Shown: positions 31,642-38,032 of the stretch, piece after piece
How positions within the stretch are numbered: position 1 is the first letter of the stretch
How the letters are laid out: each line of letters starts with the position of its first letter
DNA from: Microbispora amethystogenes
GTDB taxonomy: Bacteria; Actinomycetota; Actinomycetes; Streptosporangiales; Streptosporangiaceae
Direction of reading: 5' to 3'
Assembly (NCBI RefSeq): GCF_016863015.1
Contig: NZ_BOOB01000069.1
Location: forward strand, 1 to 38,032
Length of the DNA: 38,032 nucleotides
The notes under the pieces: generated by a model
Databases searched by the model: none
The model's input: only the letters and a program-made list of their open reading frames with translations
What the model was told of the DNA's origin: nothing
Made by a program: the position numbers and the translations under genes

Positions 31642-32889
31642 TCAGTTCCTCCCGCCGCGGCCGTCGCCGGCCGCCGCACCCTCGCGTGCACGCGTGTCAC
31701 GCGGTGCCGCGCCCGCCGTGCCCTCACGGGCCTGGGTCTCGCGCGGTGACGCGGCTCCGGCCACCCCTGCGGGAGGCGCCTGCCCGGCGGGACCGTACCC
31801 GTACCCGCCTGTCTCGTCCGCCCTCTGCGTCCCATGACGACCGCGCCGCTCCTGCGCGGCACCCGGCCGCGCCTCGCGCGCCGGGCGCTCCGCCGCGGCC
31901 CGCACCTCGTCGCCCGGCCGCCGGAGGCCGAACCCCTCCTCGAGCGACCTCTGGCCGGCCCCGTGCTCGCCGGGCCGCCGCTCCTCACGCGGTTTCGGCG
32001 GTTTCGGCGGCGGCGGCACCGGCGGGAGCACGGAGTCGCGGGGGTCCCGCTTCGGCGCCGCGACCACGACCCCGACGACGTCCAGTGCGGAGAAGTCGGT
32101 GAAGGGCCGCGCGTAGGCGGTCCGGGTGACCTCACCGGGGGTGTTGTCGATCCGCTCGACGACCCCGATCGGCACGCCGGGCACGTACGGCAGGCTCCGC
32201 TGGGAGCCGAACGACACGATCCGCCGTCCCACCCCGATCGGCACGGTGGAGTCGAGCAGCCGGAACTTGATCAGGTTGCCGCCACCGCCCGCCTCGCCGA
32301 GCCCGTTCACGACGCCGAGTTCGTTGCCGCCCTCCAGCCGGGCGCCCGCCGACAGGGCCGGATCGGTCAGCAGCGCGACCGTCGAGCTGGACGGGCCGGC
32401 CTGGATGACCCTGCCGACCAGCCCCTCGTCACTCAGCACGGTCATGTCGGCCCGGATCCCGTCGGCCTCCCCCGCGTCGATCTCGACCGTGTCCTCGAAC
32501 CCGGCCACCGTACGCCGCGCGACGACCTGGGCCGGCACGATGCGGTAGCGGCCGAGACCCGCCAGCCCGAGCATGCGGTCCAGCTTGTCGGACCGCGCCC
32601 GGTCGAGCCGCTGCGCGGAGACCTCGTCCCGCAGCCGCGCATTCTCCTTGCGGAGGTCGCCGATCACGCGACGGGCGGACGGCGCGTCGCGCAGCATGCC
32701 GACGAAGCCGGTGATGGGCCCGGTCACGGCGGCGCCGACGCGCTCGGCCTTCCCGAACACCGCCGCCGCGAAGCCCCGCACCGGGCCGAGGACGCGGTCG
32801 CTCCCGGCCCGGTTGTCCACGGTGATCAGGATCAGCGCGACGGCGAGAAGGAGGCCGAGTATGAGACGGGCGCGGCGGGTGTCTCTCAT
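31642..32889 (-). CDS. mreC: Rod shape-determining protein MreC
   Basis: A 415-residue MreC. It has one membrane anchor (about 7-23), a coiled coil (70-105; LRKENARLRDEVSAQRLDRAR) and a periplasmic-type beta core (110-285; VARRTVAGFEDTVEIDAGEADGI, LSDEGLVGRVIQAG, YVPGVPIGVVERI), and it scaffolds PBP2 and MreB. The C-terminal 125 residues are an unusual Pro/Arg/Glu-rich tail, with PPVPPPPKPPKP and a near-duplicate ASPRETQAREGTAG / AAPRDTRAREGAAAG at the end. The tail is outside the conserved fold and probably disordered; such tails occur in actinobacterial MreC but their role is unknown. The ATG at 32889 lies 9 bp after the mreB stop, within the same operon. Confidence 0.94.
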   Translation of the reverse strand: MRDTRRARLILGLLLAVALILITVDNRAGSDRVLGPVRGFAAAVFGKAERVGAAVTGPITGFVGMLRDAPSARRVIGDLRKENARLRDEVSAQRLDRARSDKLDRMLGLAGLGRYRIVPAQVVARRTVAGFEDTVEIDAGEADGIRADMTVLSDEGLVGRVIQAGPSSSTVALLTDPALSAGARLEGGNELGVVNGLGEAGGGGNLIKFRLLDSTVPIGVGRRIVSFGSQRSLPYVPGVPIGVVERIDNTPGEVTRTAYARPFTDFSALDVVGVVVAAPKRDPRDSVLPPVPPPPKPPKPREERRPGEHGAGQRSLEEGFGLRRPGDEVRAAAERPAREARPGAAQERRGRHGTQRADETGGYGYGPAGQAPPAGVAGAASPRETQAREGTAGAAPRDTRAREGAAAGDGRGGRN

Positions 32890-32898
32890 GACCGCTCC

Positions 32899-33930
32899 TT
32901 AGCTGCGGGGCTCCGGCACGAGCACCTGCTGGAGGGCTTCAAAGTCCTCCACGCATTTGCCGGAGCCCAGCGCGACGGAGTCGAGCGCGTTCTCGGCGAG
33001 GTGGACCGGCATCCCGGTCTCCTCCCGCAGCCGGTCGATCATGCCGCGCAGCAGGGCGCCGCCGCCGGCCACGGCGATCCCCCGGTCCATGAGGTCGCCG
33101 GACAGCTCCGGCGGGCACTTGTCGAGCGTGGACTTCACCGCGTCCACGATCGCGTTGACCGGCTCGGAGATCGCCCGGCGGATCTCCTCGGCGCTGATCA
33201 CGACGGTCTTCGGCAGGCCGGTGACCAGGTCGCGGCCCCGGACCTCGGCGTGGAAGTCCTCACCGGTCGCGCAGGCGGAGCCCACCGCGATCTTGACCTC
33301 CTCCGCCGTGCGCTCCCCCAGCATCAGGGAGTACTCCTTCTTGGCGAAGGCGATGACCGCCTGGTCGAGTTCGTCGCCTCCGACGCGGATCGACTGGCTG
33401 GTCACGATGCCGCCCATCGAGATGATGGCCACCTCGGTGGTGCCGCCGCCGATGTCGACGACCATGTTCCCGGTCGGCTCGTGGACCGGCAGACCGGCCC
33501 CGATCGCCGCCGCCATCGGCTCCTCGATGATGTACACGCGGCGGGCACCGGCCTGGTAACCCGCCTCCTTCACCGCGCGCTGCTCGACCGCGGTGATTCC
33601 ACTCGGTACGGCCACGATGATGCGCGGGCGCACGAAGTGCCGGCGTTTGTGGACTTTCTGGATGAAGTACCGCAGCATCCGCTCGGTCACATCGAAATCG
33701 GCGATGACCCCGTCCCTCAGGGGCCGGATCGCGACGATGTTTCCGGGCGTCCGCCCGATCATCCGCTTCGCTTCGATCCCAACTGCCACGATCTTGCCGG
33801 TCGTGACGTTGATGGCGACGACGGACGGCTCGTTCAGGACGATGCCGCGCCCTCGGACGTAGACGAGAGTGTTCGCCGTGCCAAGGTCGACAGCCATGTC
33901 ACGGCCCAGGAATGTCAGCTTGCTGCCCAT
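32899..33930 (-). CDS. mreB: Actin-like protein MreB
   Basis: A 343-residue bacterial actin that forms membrane-bound filaments guiding wall synthesis; in mycelial actinobacteria it mainly serves spore-wall formation. All nucleotide motifs are present: MAVDLGTANTLVYVRGRGIVLNEPSVVA (phosphate 1), VVDIGGGTTEVAIIS (phosphate 2), GGDELDQAV and the adenosine motif GIAVAGGGALLRGMID. The start is ATG at 33930 (MGSKLTFLGRDMA), with a purine-rich GAAGGAAGG upstream that is half of a perfect inverted repeat. TACGAT at 34012-34007 (minus) is a possible -10 element. First gene of the wall operon, after ndk and its terminator. Confidence 0.97.
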   Translation of the reverse strand: MGSKLTFLGRDMAVDLGTANTLVYVRGRGIVLNEPSVVAINVTTGKIVAVGIEAKRMIGRTPGNIVAIRPLRDGVIADFDVTERMLRYFIQKVHKRRHFVRPRIIVAVPSGITAVEQRAVKEAGYQAGARRVYIIEEPMAAAIGAGLPVHEPTGNMVVDIGGGTTEVAIISMGGIVTSQSIRVGGDELDQAVIAFAKKEYSLMLGERTAEEVKIAVGSACATGEDFHAEVRGRDLVTGLPKTVVISAEEIRRAISEPVNAIVDAVKSTLDKCPPELSGDLMDRGIAVAGGGALLRGMIDRLREETGMPVHLAENALDSVALGSGKCVEDFEALQQVLVPEPRS

Positions 33931-33933
33931 GCG

Positions 33934-33950
33934 GAAGGAAGCCTTCCTTC
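33934..33950. promoter_or_regulatory. Inverted repeat overlapping mreB ribosome site
   Basis: GAAGGAAG (33934-33941) and CTTCCTTC (33943-33950) mirror each other around one base, three bases before the mreB ATG. As RNA it could fold back and hide part of the purine-rich ribosome site; as DNA it could be a protein-binding site. Confidence 0.35.
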
Positions 33951-34006
33951 AGGTGGTGAGCGGTTACCGGGTTCAGCGGGAGTGCGGGATGACGCATCGC
34001 ATTCGA

Positions 34007-34012
34007 ATCGTA
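34007..34012 (-). promoter_or_regulatory. Candidate -10 element of the mreB operon
   Basis: Minus-strand TACGAT fits the TAnnnT consensus and would give a leader of about 70 bases before mreB, downstream of the ndk terminator. The -35 region is not clear. Confidence 0.3.
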
Positions 34013-34104
34013 ACCGCACGTGCTCATGACTGGGCACATCGAGCTCCCAAGCCCCCGGAAAAACCGGCCACCCCCGACCTAAGCTCGGTCACCACCTGGG
34101 AAAA

Positions 34105-34140
34105 CACGAGAGGCCCCGGTTTAAACCGGGGCCTCTCGTG
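34105..34140 (-). terminator. Intrinsic terminator after ndk
   Basis: A 36-base perfect palindrome (18-bp arms, centre TTTAAA) followed on the minus strand by TTTTCCC, starting ten bases past the ndk stop. It isolates ndk from the mreB operon. Confidence 0.93.
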
Positions 34141-34149
34141 GGGCAAGGG

Positions 34150-34560
34150 CTAGAAACGGTCGGGAAAGAAAATCTTGGTTTCCCGGGCCGCCGACTCCGG
34201 CGAATCGGAGCCGTGGACGACGTTCTCGCCGATCTCCAGCGCGTGGTCGCCGCGGATGGTGCCGGGCGCGGACTTCACGGGGTCGGTGAGCCCGGCCAGC
34301 GCGCGGAACGCCTCGACGGCCCGCGGGCCCTCCAGCACCATCGCGACGAGCGGGCCGCCGGTGATGAACTCCACGAGCTCCCCGAAGAACGGGCGCTCGG
34401 AGTGCTCGGCGTAGTGGGCCTTGGCCGTCTCGGCGTCGAGCGTGCGCAGGTCCATCGCCACGATCTTGAGGCCCTTGCGCTCGATGCGGCCGATGACGTC
34501 CCCGACGAGCCCGCGACGGACCCCGTCGGGCTTGATCAGGACAAGCGTACGCTCGGACAC
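34150..34560 (-). CDS. ndk: Nucleoside diphosphate kinase
   Basis: A 136-residue Ndk, which transfers the gamma phosphate between NTPs and NDPs through a phospho-histidine. His116 in NVVHGSDS is the catalytic residue. The N-terminal ERTLVLIKPDGVRRGLVG and the C-terminal ARETKIFFP are canonical and the length is normal. The start is GTG at 34560 with AGGAGAG upstream. It is 133 bp from the MFS gene and followed by a strong terminator, so it probably has its own promoter. Confidence 0.97.
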   Translation of the reverse strand: MSERTLVLIKPDGVRRGLVGDVIGRIERKGLKIVAMDLRTLDAETAKAHYAEHSERPFFGELVEFITGGPLVAMVLEGPRAVEAFRALAGLTDPVKSAPGTIRGDHALEIGENVVHGSDSPESAARETKIFFPDRF

Positions 34561-34693
34561 GGTCTTCTCTCCTATTGTCGTCGTGGGTGACGCTCATGTG
34601 GCGTCCGACCCGCCGGTTCCCGGGCATACCTGGGAGCTCCAACGCAACGGCAGCTTACCGGTCCGGGCCCGCCACTCCGCTCACCCCGCGTGG

Positions 34694-36235
34694 TCAGCGG
34701 ACGGTGTCCGGCTCCTGCGGCCCGGCGTCGTCGCCCTCGGGAGAGGGCGTCGGCAGGGGGATCACCACCTGACCGGCGGACGTTGCGGCGGCGCTCCGCC
34801 GTGCCAGGACCGAGGAGAGCACGATCACTCCGACCACGACGAAGCCCCCGACCAGCGCCCACATGTGCAGCGCGTCGACGAACCCCTTGACGAGCGCGTT
34901 CCCCCCGTCCTTGCCGGCCAGGGCGGACCCGGCGGCCTCGCGCAGCCGGTTGACCTGGATGCCGGTGCCGAGCAGGAAGCCGGCGAGCACGGCGGGGAAG
35001 CACAGCGACAGGCCCAGCAGCGCGGAGCCGAGACCCGCCAGCCGGAACGCGCCGACCAGCGCCACCGCCGCCCCGGCGGCCAGCAGGACGAACGGCACCA
35101 TCAGCGGCGTGCCGGAGGGCGCGGGGACGAGAAGCCTGATGGCGCACAGTCCGCCGACCATGGCGGCGAGGCCGAGAGCGGTCAACCGCGTGGCGGACGT
35201 CTCCGGGGCCCTGCCCGCCAGGACCGCCGCCGCGAGCGCGGCCAGCCCGGCCACCAGGAACGGCACCCACAGGCCCAGCAGTCCGGGACCGCCCAGCGGG
35301 CCGCCCAGCTCGATGTAGGTCATCTGCGCGGCGGTCGGCAGCACGACCAGCCCGACGGCCACGTTGACGAGCGCGAGGGTCCGGCCCCCCTGCCCCTCGA
35401 AGGCGCCGAACGCCGCGAGTGCCAGCATCGCGACCGTCGCGAGCGCCGCCGCGGCGACCACCAGCAGGGGCGGCCAGTCGAAGGTGACGCCCACGCCCAG
35501 CGCCGCGATCACCGTGGCGGGCACGACGGCCAGCCCGAGCCTGCCGCGTTCGGCGGAGGTGGGCCGTCTCAGCGGCAGGACCTGCCGCTCACCCTCCGCG
35601 TCGGCCCCACCGGCGCCGCCGGCGACCATCCACAGGACGAGGTACACCGCGGCGAGCGCCAGCGCGACCCCGGTGAGCAGCGGGTACGGCTGGAGGGTGA
35701 CCCGCCAGGAGGACACGTCCCGGATCGCCCACAGGGCCAGGGCCTGCGCCGACAGCAGCGACGCGGCGAGCGCGCCGGCCCAGATCGGCAGCAGCACCCG
35801 GTGGCGGGGACGTTCGGCCACCGCGGCGAGCGTGGCCGGGACGAGCATGCCCGCGCCGATTCCGTGGAGCACGCGCAGCCCGCCGACGAGCGCGACCGTC
35901 TCGGTGTATCCGCCCGCGGCGTCCGCGAGCGCGAGCAGTGTCAGCCCCGCGACGAGAATCGGCGCCGCGCGGAACCTGCGCACCGCCATCGCGGCGATGG
36001 GCACGGTCACCAGCATGGCGGGCAGCGCGAGACCGTGCGCGCGGATCATCTCGATCTGCGAGACGCCCGGCGGCAGCAGCGCCGCCACGACGGAGATCGT
36101 GTTCGGGATCGCGACGACCGCGAGGGGCAGGGCGACCACGGTGAGCAGCCCGATGACGACGTCGACCAGCATGGGGACGCGCACGGCACGGACCGGCACG
36201 GCGGCCCGTGCCTGCGGTACGGGAGGGACGGCCAT
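34694..36235 (-). CDS. MFS transporter
   Basis: A 513-residue major facilitator with about fourteen hydrophobic helices. Helix 1 (VDVVIGLLTVVALPLAVVAI) lies near residue 25, and GGLRVLHGIGAGMLVPATLAAVAE resembles motif C of drug/proton antiporters, so an export role is possible but the substrate is unknown. The C-terminal 40 residues are polar. The ATG at 36235 lies 11 bases past the stop of the DUF4233 gene and has no good ribosome site, suggesting translational coupling; the open frame upstream of it is shadow. It lies between DUF4233 and ndk, which are usually direct neighbours in actinobacteria, so it looks like a later insertion into the folC operon. Confidence 0.82.
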   Translation of the reverse strand: MAVPPVPQARAAVPVRAVRVPMLVDVVIGLLTVVALPLAVVAIPNTISVVAALLPPGVSQIEMIRAHGLALPAMLVTVPIAAMAVRRFRAAPILVAGLTLLALADAAGGYTETVALVGGLRVLHGIGAGMLVPATLAAVAERPRHRVLLPIWAGALAASLLSAQALALWAIRDVSSWRVTLQPYPLLTGVALALAAVYLVLWMVAGGAGGADAEGERQVLPLRRPTSAERGRLGLAVVPATVIAALGVGVTFDWPPLLVVAAAALATVAMLALAAFGAFEGQGGRTLALVNVAVGLVVLPTAAQMTYIELGGPLGGPGLLGLWVPFLVAGLAALAAAVLAGRAPETSATRLTALGLAAMVGGLCAIRLLVPAPSGTPLMVPFVLLAAGAAVALVGAFRLAGLGSALLGLSLCFPAVLAGFLLGTGIQVNRLREAAGSALAGKDGGNALVKGFVDALHMWALVGGFVVVGVIVLSSVLARRSAAATSAGQVVIPLPTPSPEGDDAGPQEPDTVR

Positions 36236-36246
36236 GGAAGCCGACT

Positions 36247-36606
36247 TTAGCGCTTCGTCGTCCCTTCGACACGGCGAGCGACGAAGATGGCGGTTATCCA
36301 CAGGGCAGCGAAGATCACCCCGAGGAAGAACATGGCCGGGACCAGGAATCCCGTAGCGATTGTCAGGATCTGCAGCACGCTGCCCGCGATATAGGCGTAC
36401 GGCCGTTTCAACTGGCCGGCGATCAGCACGCACAGGACGGCCAGGCCGAGCCCGACGGTCACCGCGAGCGCCGGGGACACGTGGTTGATGGTGATCGCGA
36501 CAGGAGTCACCAGCGCGACGACGATCGCCTGCATGCCGAGAACGCTCGCGCAGAGCCGCCGCATGCCGGGGGTCACCTCGAACATGCCGCCGTGCTCCGC
36601 CCTCAC
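36247..36606 (-). CDS. DUF4233 membrane protein
   Basis: A 119-residue protein with four predicted helices, of the DUF4233 family that follows folC in most actinobacteria. Typical stretches are MRRLCASVLGMQAIVVALVTPVA, ALAVTVGLGLAVLCVLIAGQLKRPYAY and the C-terminal FFLGVIFAALWITAIFVARRVE. The start is GTG at 36606, overlapping the folC stop by four bases (GTGA), so it is translationally coupled. The role is unknown; the tight link to folC suggests a connection to folate or membrane physiology, which is inference only. Confidence 0.9.
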   Translation of the reverse strand: MRAEHGGMFEVTPGMRRLCASVLGMQAIVVALVTPVAITINHVSPALAVTVGLGLAVLCVLIAGQLKRPYAYIAGSVLQILTIATGFLVPAMFFLGVIFAALWITAIFVARRVEGTTKR

Positions 36607-37916
36607 CTGGCGGCCTTCAGCAAAACGCGGGCGTCGCCGGCCGTGACCACCGACCCGGTGATCAGGACTCCGGAGCCCAGTTCGTCTCCCTGGTCGGCCA
36701 GCCCGATGCCGGTGTCGATCGCGTCGTCCAGCCGGTCCTCGATGTGGACGCGGTCCGGGCCGAAGACGGCCTGCGCGCGGACCGCCAGGTCGTCGGGGCT
36801 CAGGGAGCGAGGGGAGGAGTTGCGGGTGACCACGATCTCCTCGGCCACCGGTTCGAGCAGGTCCAGAATCGTCTCCACGTCCTTGTCCGCCATCACCGCC
36901 ACCACGGCGACGAGCCGCGTGAAGCCGAACGCCTCGGTGAGCGCATCCACCGTCGCCTCCATGCCCGCGGGGTTGTGCGCCGCGTCGACCAGGACGGTGG
37001 GCCCGCGCCGTACGACCTCCAGCCTCCCCGGGCTGCTCACCTGGGCGAACCCCTGCCGCACGACCTCGTCGCCCAGCGGGTCGTCACCGGCCGTCAGCGC
37101 CTCGACGGCGGCCAGGGCGCCGGCGGCGTTGCCGGCCTGGTGCGCGCCGTACAACGGCAGGAACACGTCCTCGTACACGCCCTTGAGGCCCCTGAGCTGG
37201 AGCATCTGGCCGCCCATCGCCAGCTCGCGGTGCAGCACCCCGAACTCGAGCCCTTCCCGGGCGACGACCGCGCCGACCTCGGCGGCCCTCCGCATCAGCA
37301 CCTCGGCGGCGGGCAGCGCCTGCTGCGCCAGCACCGTGGTCGCCTTGGGCTTGATGATCCCCGCCTTCTCGCCGGCGATCGTGGCGATGTCCGGGCCGAG
37401 GTATTCGGTGTGGTCGAGCGCGACAGGGGTGATCACCGCGACCGTGCCGTCGGCGACGTTGGTGGCGTCGAAGGTCCCGCCCATGCCGGTCTCGACGACG
37501 GCGACGTCCACGGGTGCGTCGGCGAACGCGGCGAACGCCATCCCCGTCAGCACCTCGAAGAAGCTGAGCCTGCCCACCCTGGCGTCGATCATCTCCAGGT
37601 AGGGCGCGATGTCCTCGTACACCTCGGTGAACCGCTCCTCCGAGAGGGGCTCACCGTCGATGGAGATGCGTTCGCGCATCGACTGCAGGTGCGGGCTCGT
37701 GTAACGGCCGACGCGGAGGTTGCGCTCGCGCAGCAGCGCCTCGGTCATGCGCGCGGTGCTCGTCTTGCCGTTGGTCCCCGCGATGTGAACGACTTGGTAC
37801 GACTTCTGGGGATCGCCGAGGATCTCCATCAGCGCGGCGATCCGATCGAGAGAGGGATCGAAATCCCACTCAACCCCTCGCTCCATGATCGCTTGCTCGA
37901 CGGCTCGATATTCCAC
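36603..37916 (-). CDS. folC: Folylpolyglutamate/dihydrofolate synthase
   Basis: A 437-residue Mur-ligase-family enzyme that adds glutamates to folates and, in bifunctional forms, makes dihydrofolate from dihydropteroate. ATP binding: the P-loop HIAGTNGKTSTAR at 44-56; next YTSPHLQSMRERI and the ETGMGGTFDATN metal/substrate loop; then ITPVALDHTEYLG, and the C-terminal domain with VDAAHNPAG. The start is GTG at 37916 with GAGGG upstream. The preceding terminator at the window edge shows that transcription of the gene before it ends there, so folC begins its own unit, leading into DUF4233 and the MFS gene. In related genomes valS precedes it, but that is outside the window. Confidence 0.96.
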   Translation of the reverse strand: MEYRAVEQAIMERGVEWDFDPSLDRIAALMEILGDPQKSYQVVHIAGTNGKTSTARMTEALLRERNLRVGRYTSPHLQSMRERISIDGEPLSEERFTEVYEDIAPYLEMIDARVGRLSFFEVLTGMAFAAFADAPVDVAVVETGMGGTFDATNVADGTVAVITPVALDHTEYLGPDIATIAGEKAGIIKPKATTVLAQQALPAAEVLMRRAAEVGAVVAREGLEFGVLHRELAMGGQMLQLRGLKGVYEDVFLPLYGAHQAGNAAGALAAVEALTAGDDPLGDEVVRQGFAQVSSPGRLEVVRRGPTVLVDAAHNPAGMEATVDALTEAFGFTRLVAVVAVMADKDVETILDLLEPVAEEIVVTRNSSPRSLSPDDLAVRAQAVFGPDRVHIEDRLDDAIDTGIGLADQGDELGSGVLITGSVVTAGDARVLLKAAR

Positions 37917-37994
37917 GACCCTCAGCGTACGGGACGTGGTCGTCGCCCTTCACCGCACACCCGTCGCCGGGGGCCGGGTTCGGGCATAAAAAAA

Positions 37995-38024
37995 GGGGGG
38001 CCATCCCGTATGGGATGACCCCCC
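37995..38024 (-). terminator. Intrinsic terminator of an off-window minus gene
   Basis: A GGGGGG/CCCCCC plus CATCCC/GGGATG hairpin with one internal C-A mismatch and a four-base loop, followed on the minus strand by seven Ts (37994-37988). It must serve a gene beyond the right edge, because folC starts downstream of it. Confidence 0.9.
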
Positions 38025-38032
38025 TCAAAAAG

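Overview
The window is about 38 kb of high-GC DNA with actinobacterial gene order, GTG starts, overlapping stop/start pairs and typical actinobacterial protein families. The protein sequences and the mix of genes suit a filamentous member of the Streptosporangiales, but I cannot name a genus from sequence alone. Most genes lie on the minus strand, so the operons read from high to low coordinates.

Right half (about 38.0 to 14.4 kb) is a conserved chromosomal block. In reading direction it holds folC, a DUF4233 membrane protein, an MFS transporter, ndk, the rod/sporulation wall operon mreB-mreC-mreD-mrdA-rodA, a three-gene cassette (82-aa protein, HTH/TPR regulator, phosphotransferase), a paired radical-SAM protein and DUF2344 partner, ribonuclease E/G, rplU-rpmA, obgE, proB and proA. 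Three intrinsic terminators with stems of 10 to 18 bp mark transcript ends after ndk, after rpmA and before folC. The MFS transporter and the phosphotransferase cassette look like lineage-specific insertions into an otherwise standard order.

Middle (about 14.2 to 8.0 kb): nadD, rsfS and a histidine phosphatase continue the conserved order, ending at a tRNA-Ala(GGC). They are interrupted by an orphan NarL-type regulator with a degenerate receiver, a divergent membrane-anchored Ser/Thr kinase, an M48 metallopeptidase and a small secreted protein with a His/Lys tail.

Left end (8.0 to 0 kb) is accessory and metabolic: DyP peroxidase, YbdK-type carboxylate-amine ligase, two coupled small membrane proteins, a CynX/NimT-type MFS transporter, an SRPBCC protein, a dienelactone hydrolase and an EamA exporter.

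The most interesting item is the 5' leader of the EamA gene. A short proline-rich upstream ORF follows a leaderless-type promoter, and its codons overlap the strand of an 11-bp helix that would hide the EamA ribosome binding site, with several hairpins nested inside. It looks like a translational attenuator or riboswitch. Other notable items are three separate 12-bp, codon-phased tandem arrays in and around the kinase and proA genes, and phased half-sites in the MFS promoter. No CRISPR array, insertion sequence, phage gene or rRNA was seen.
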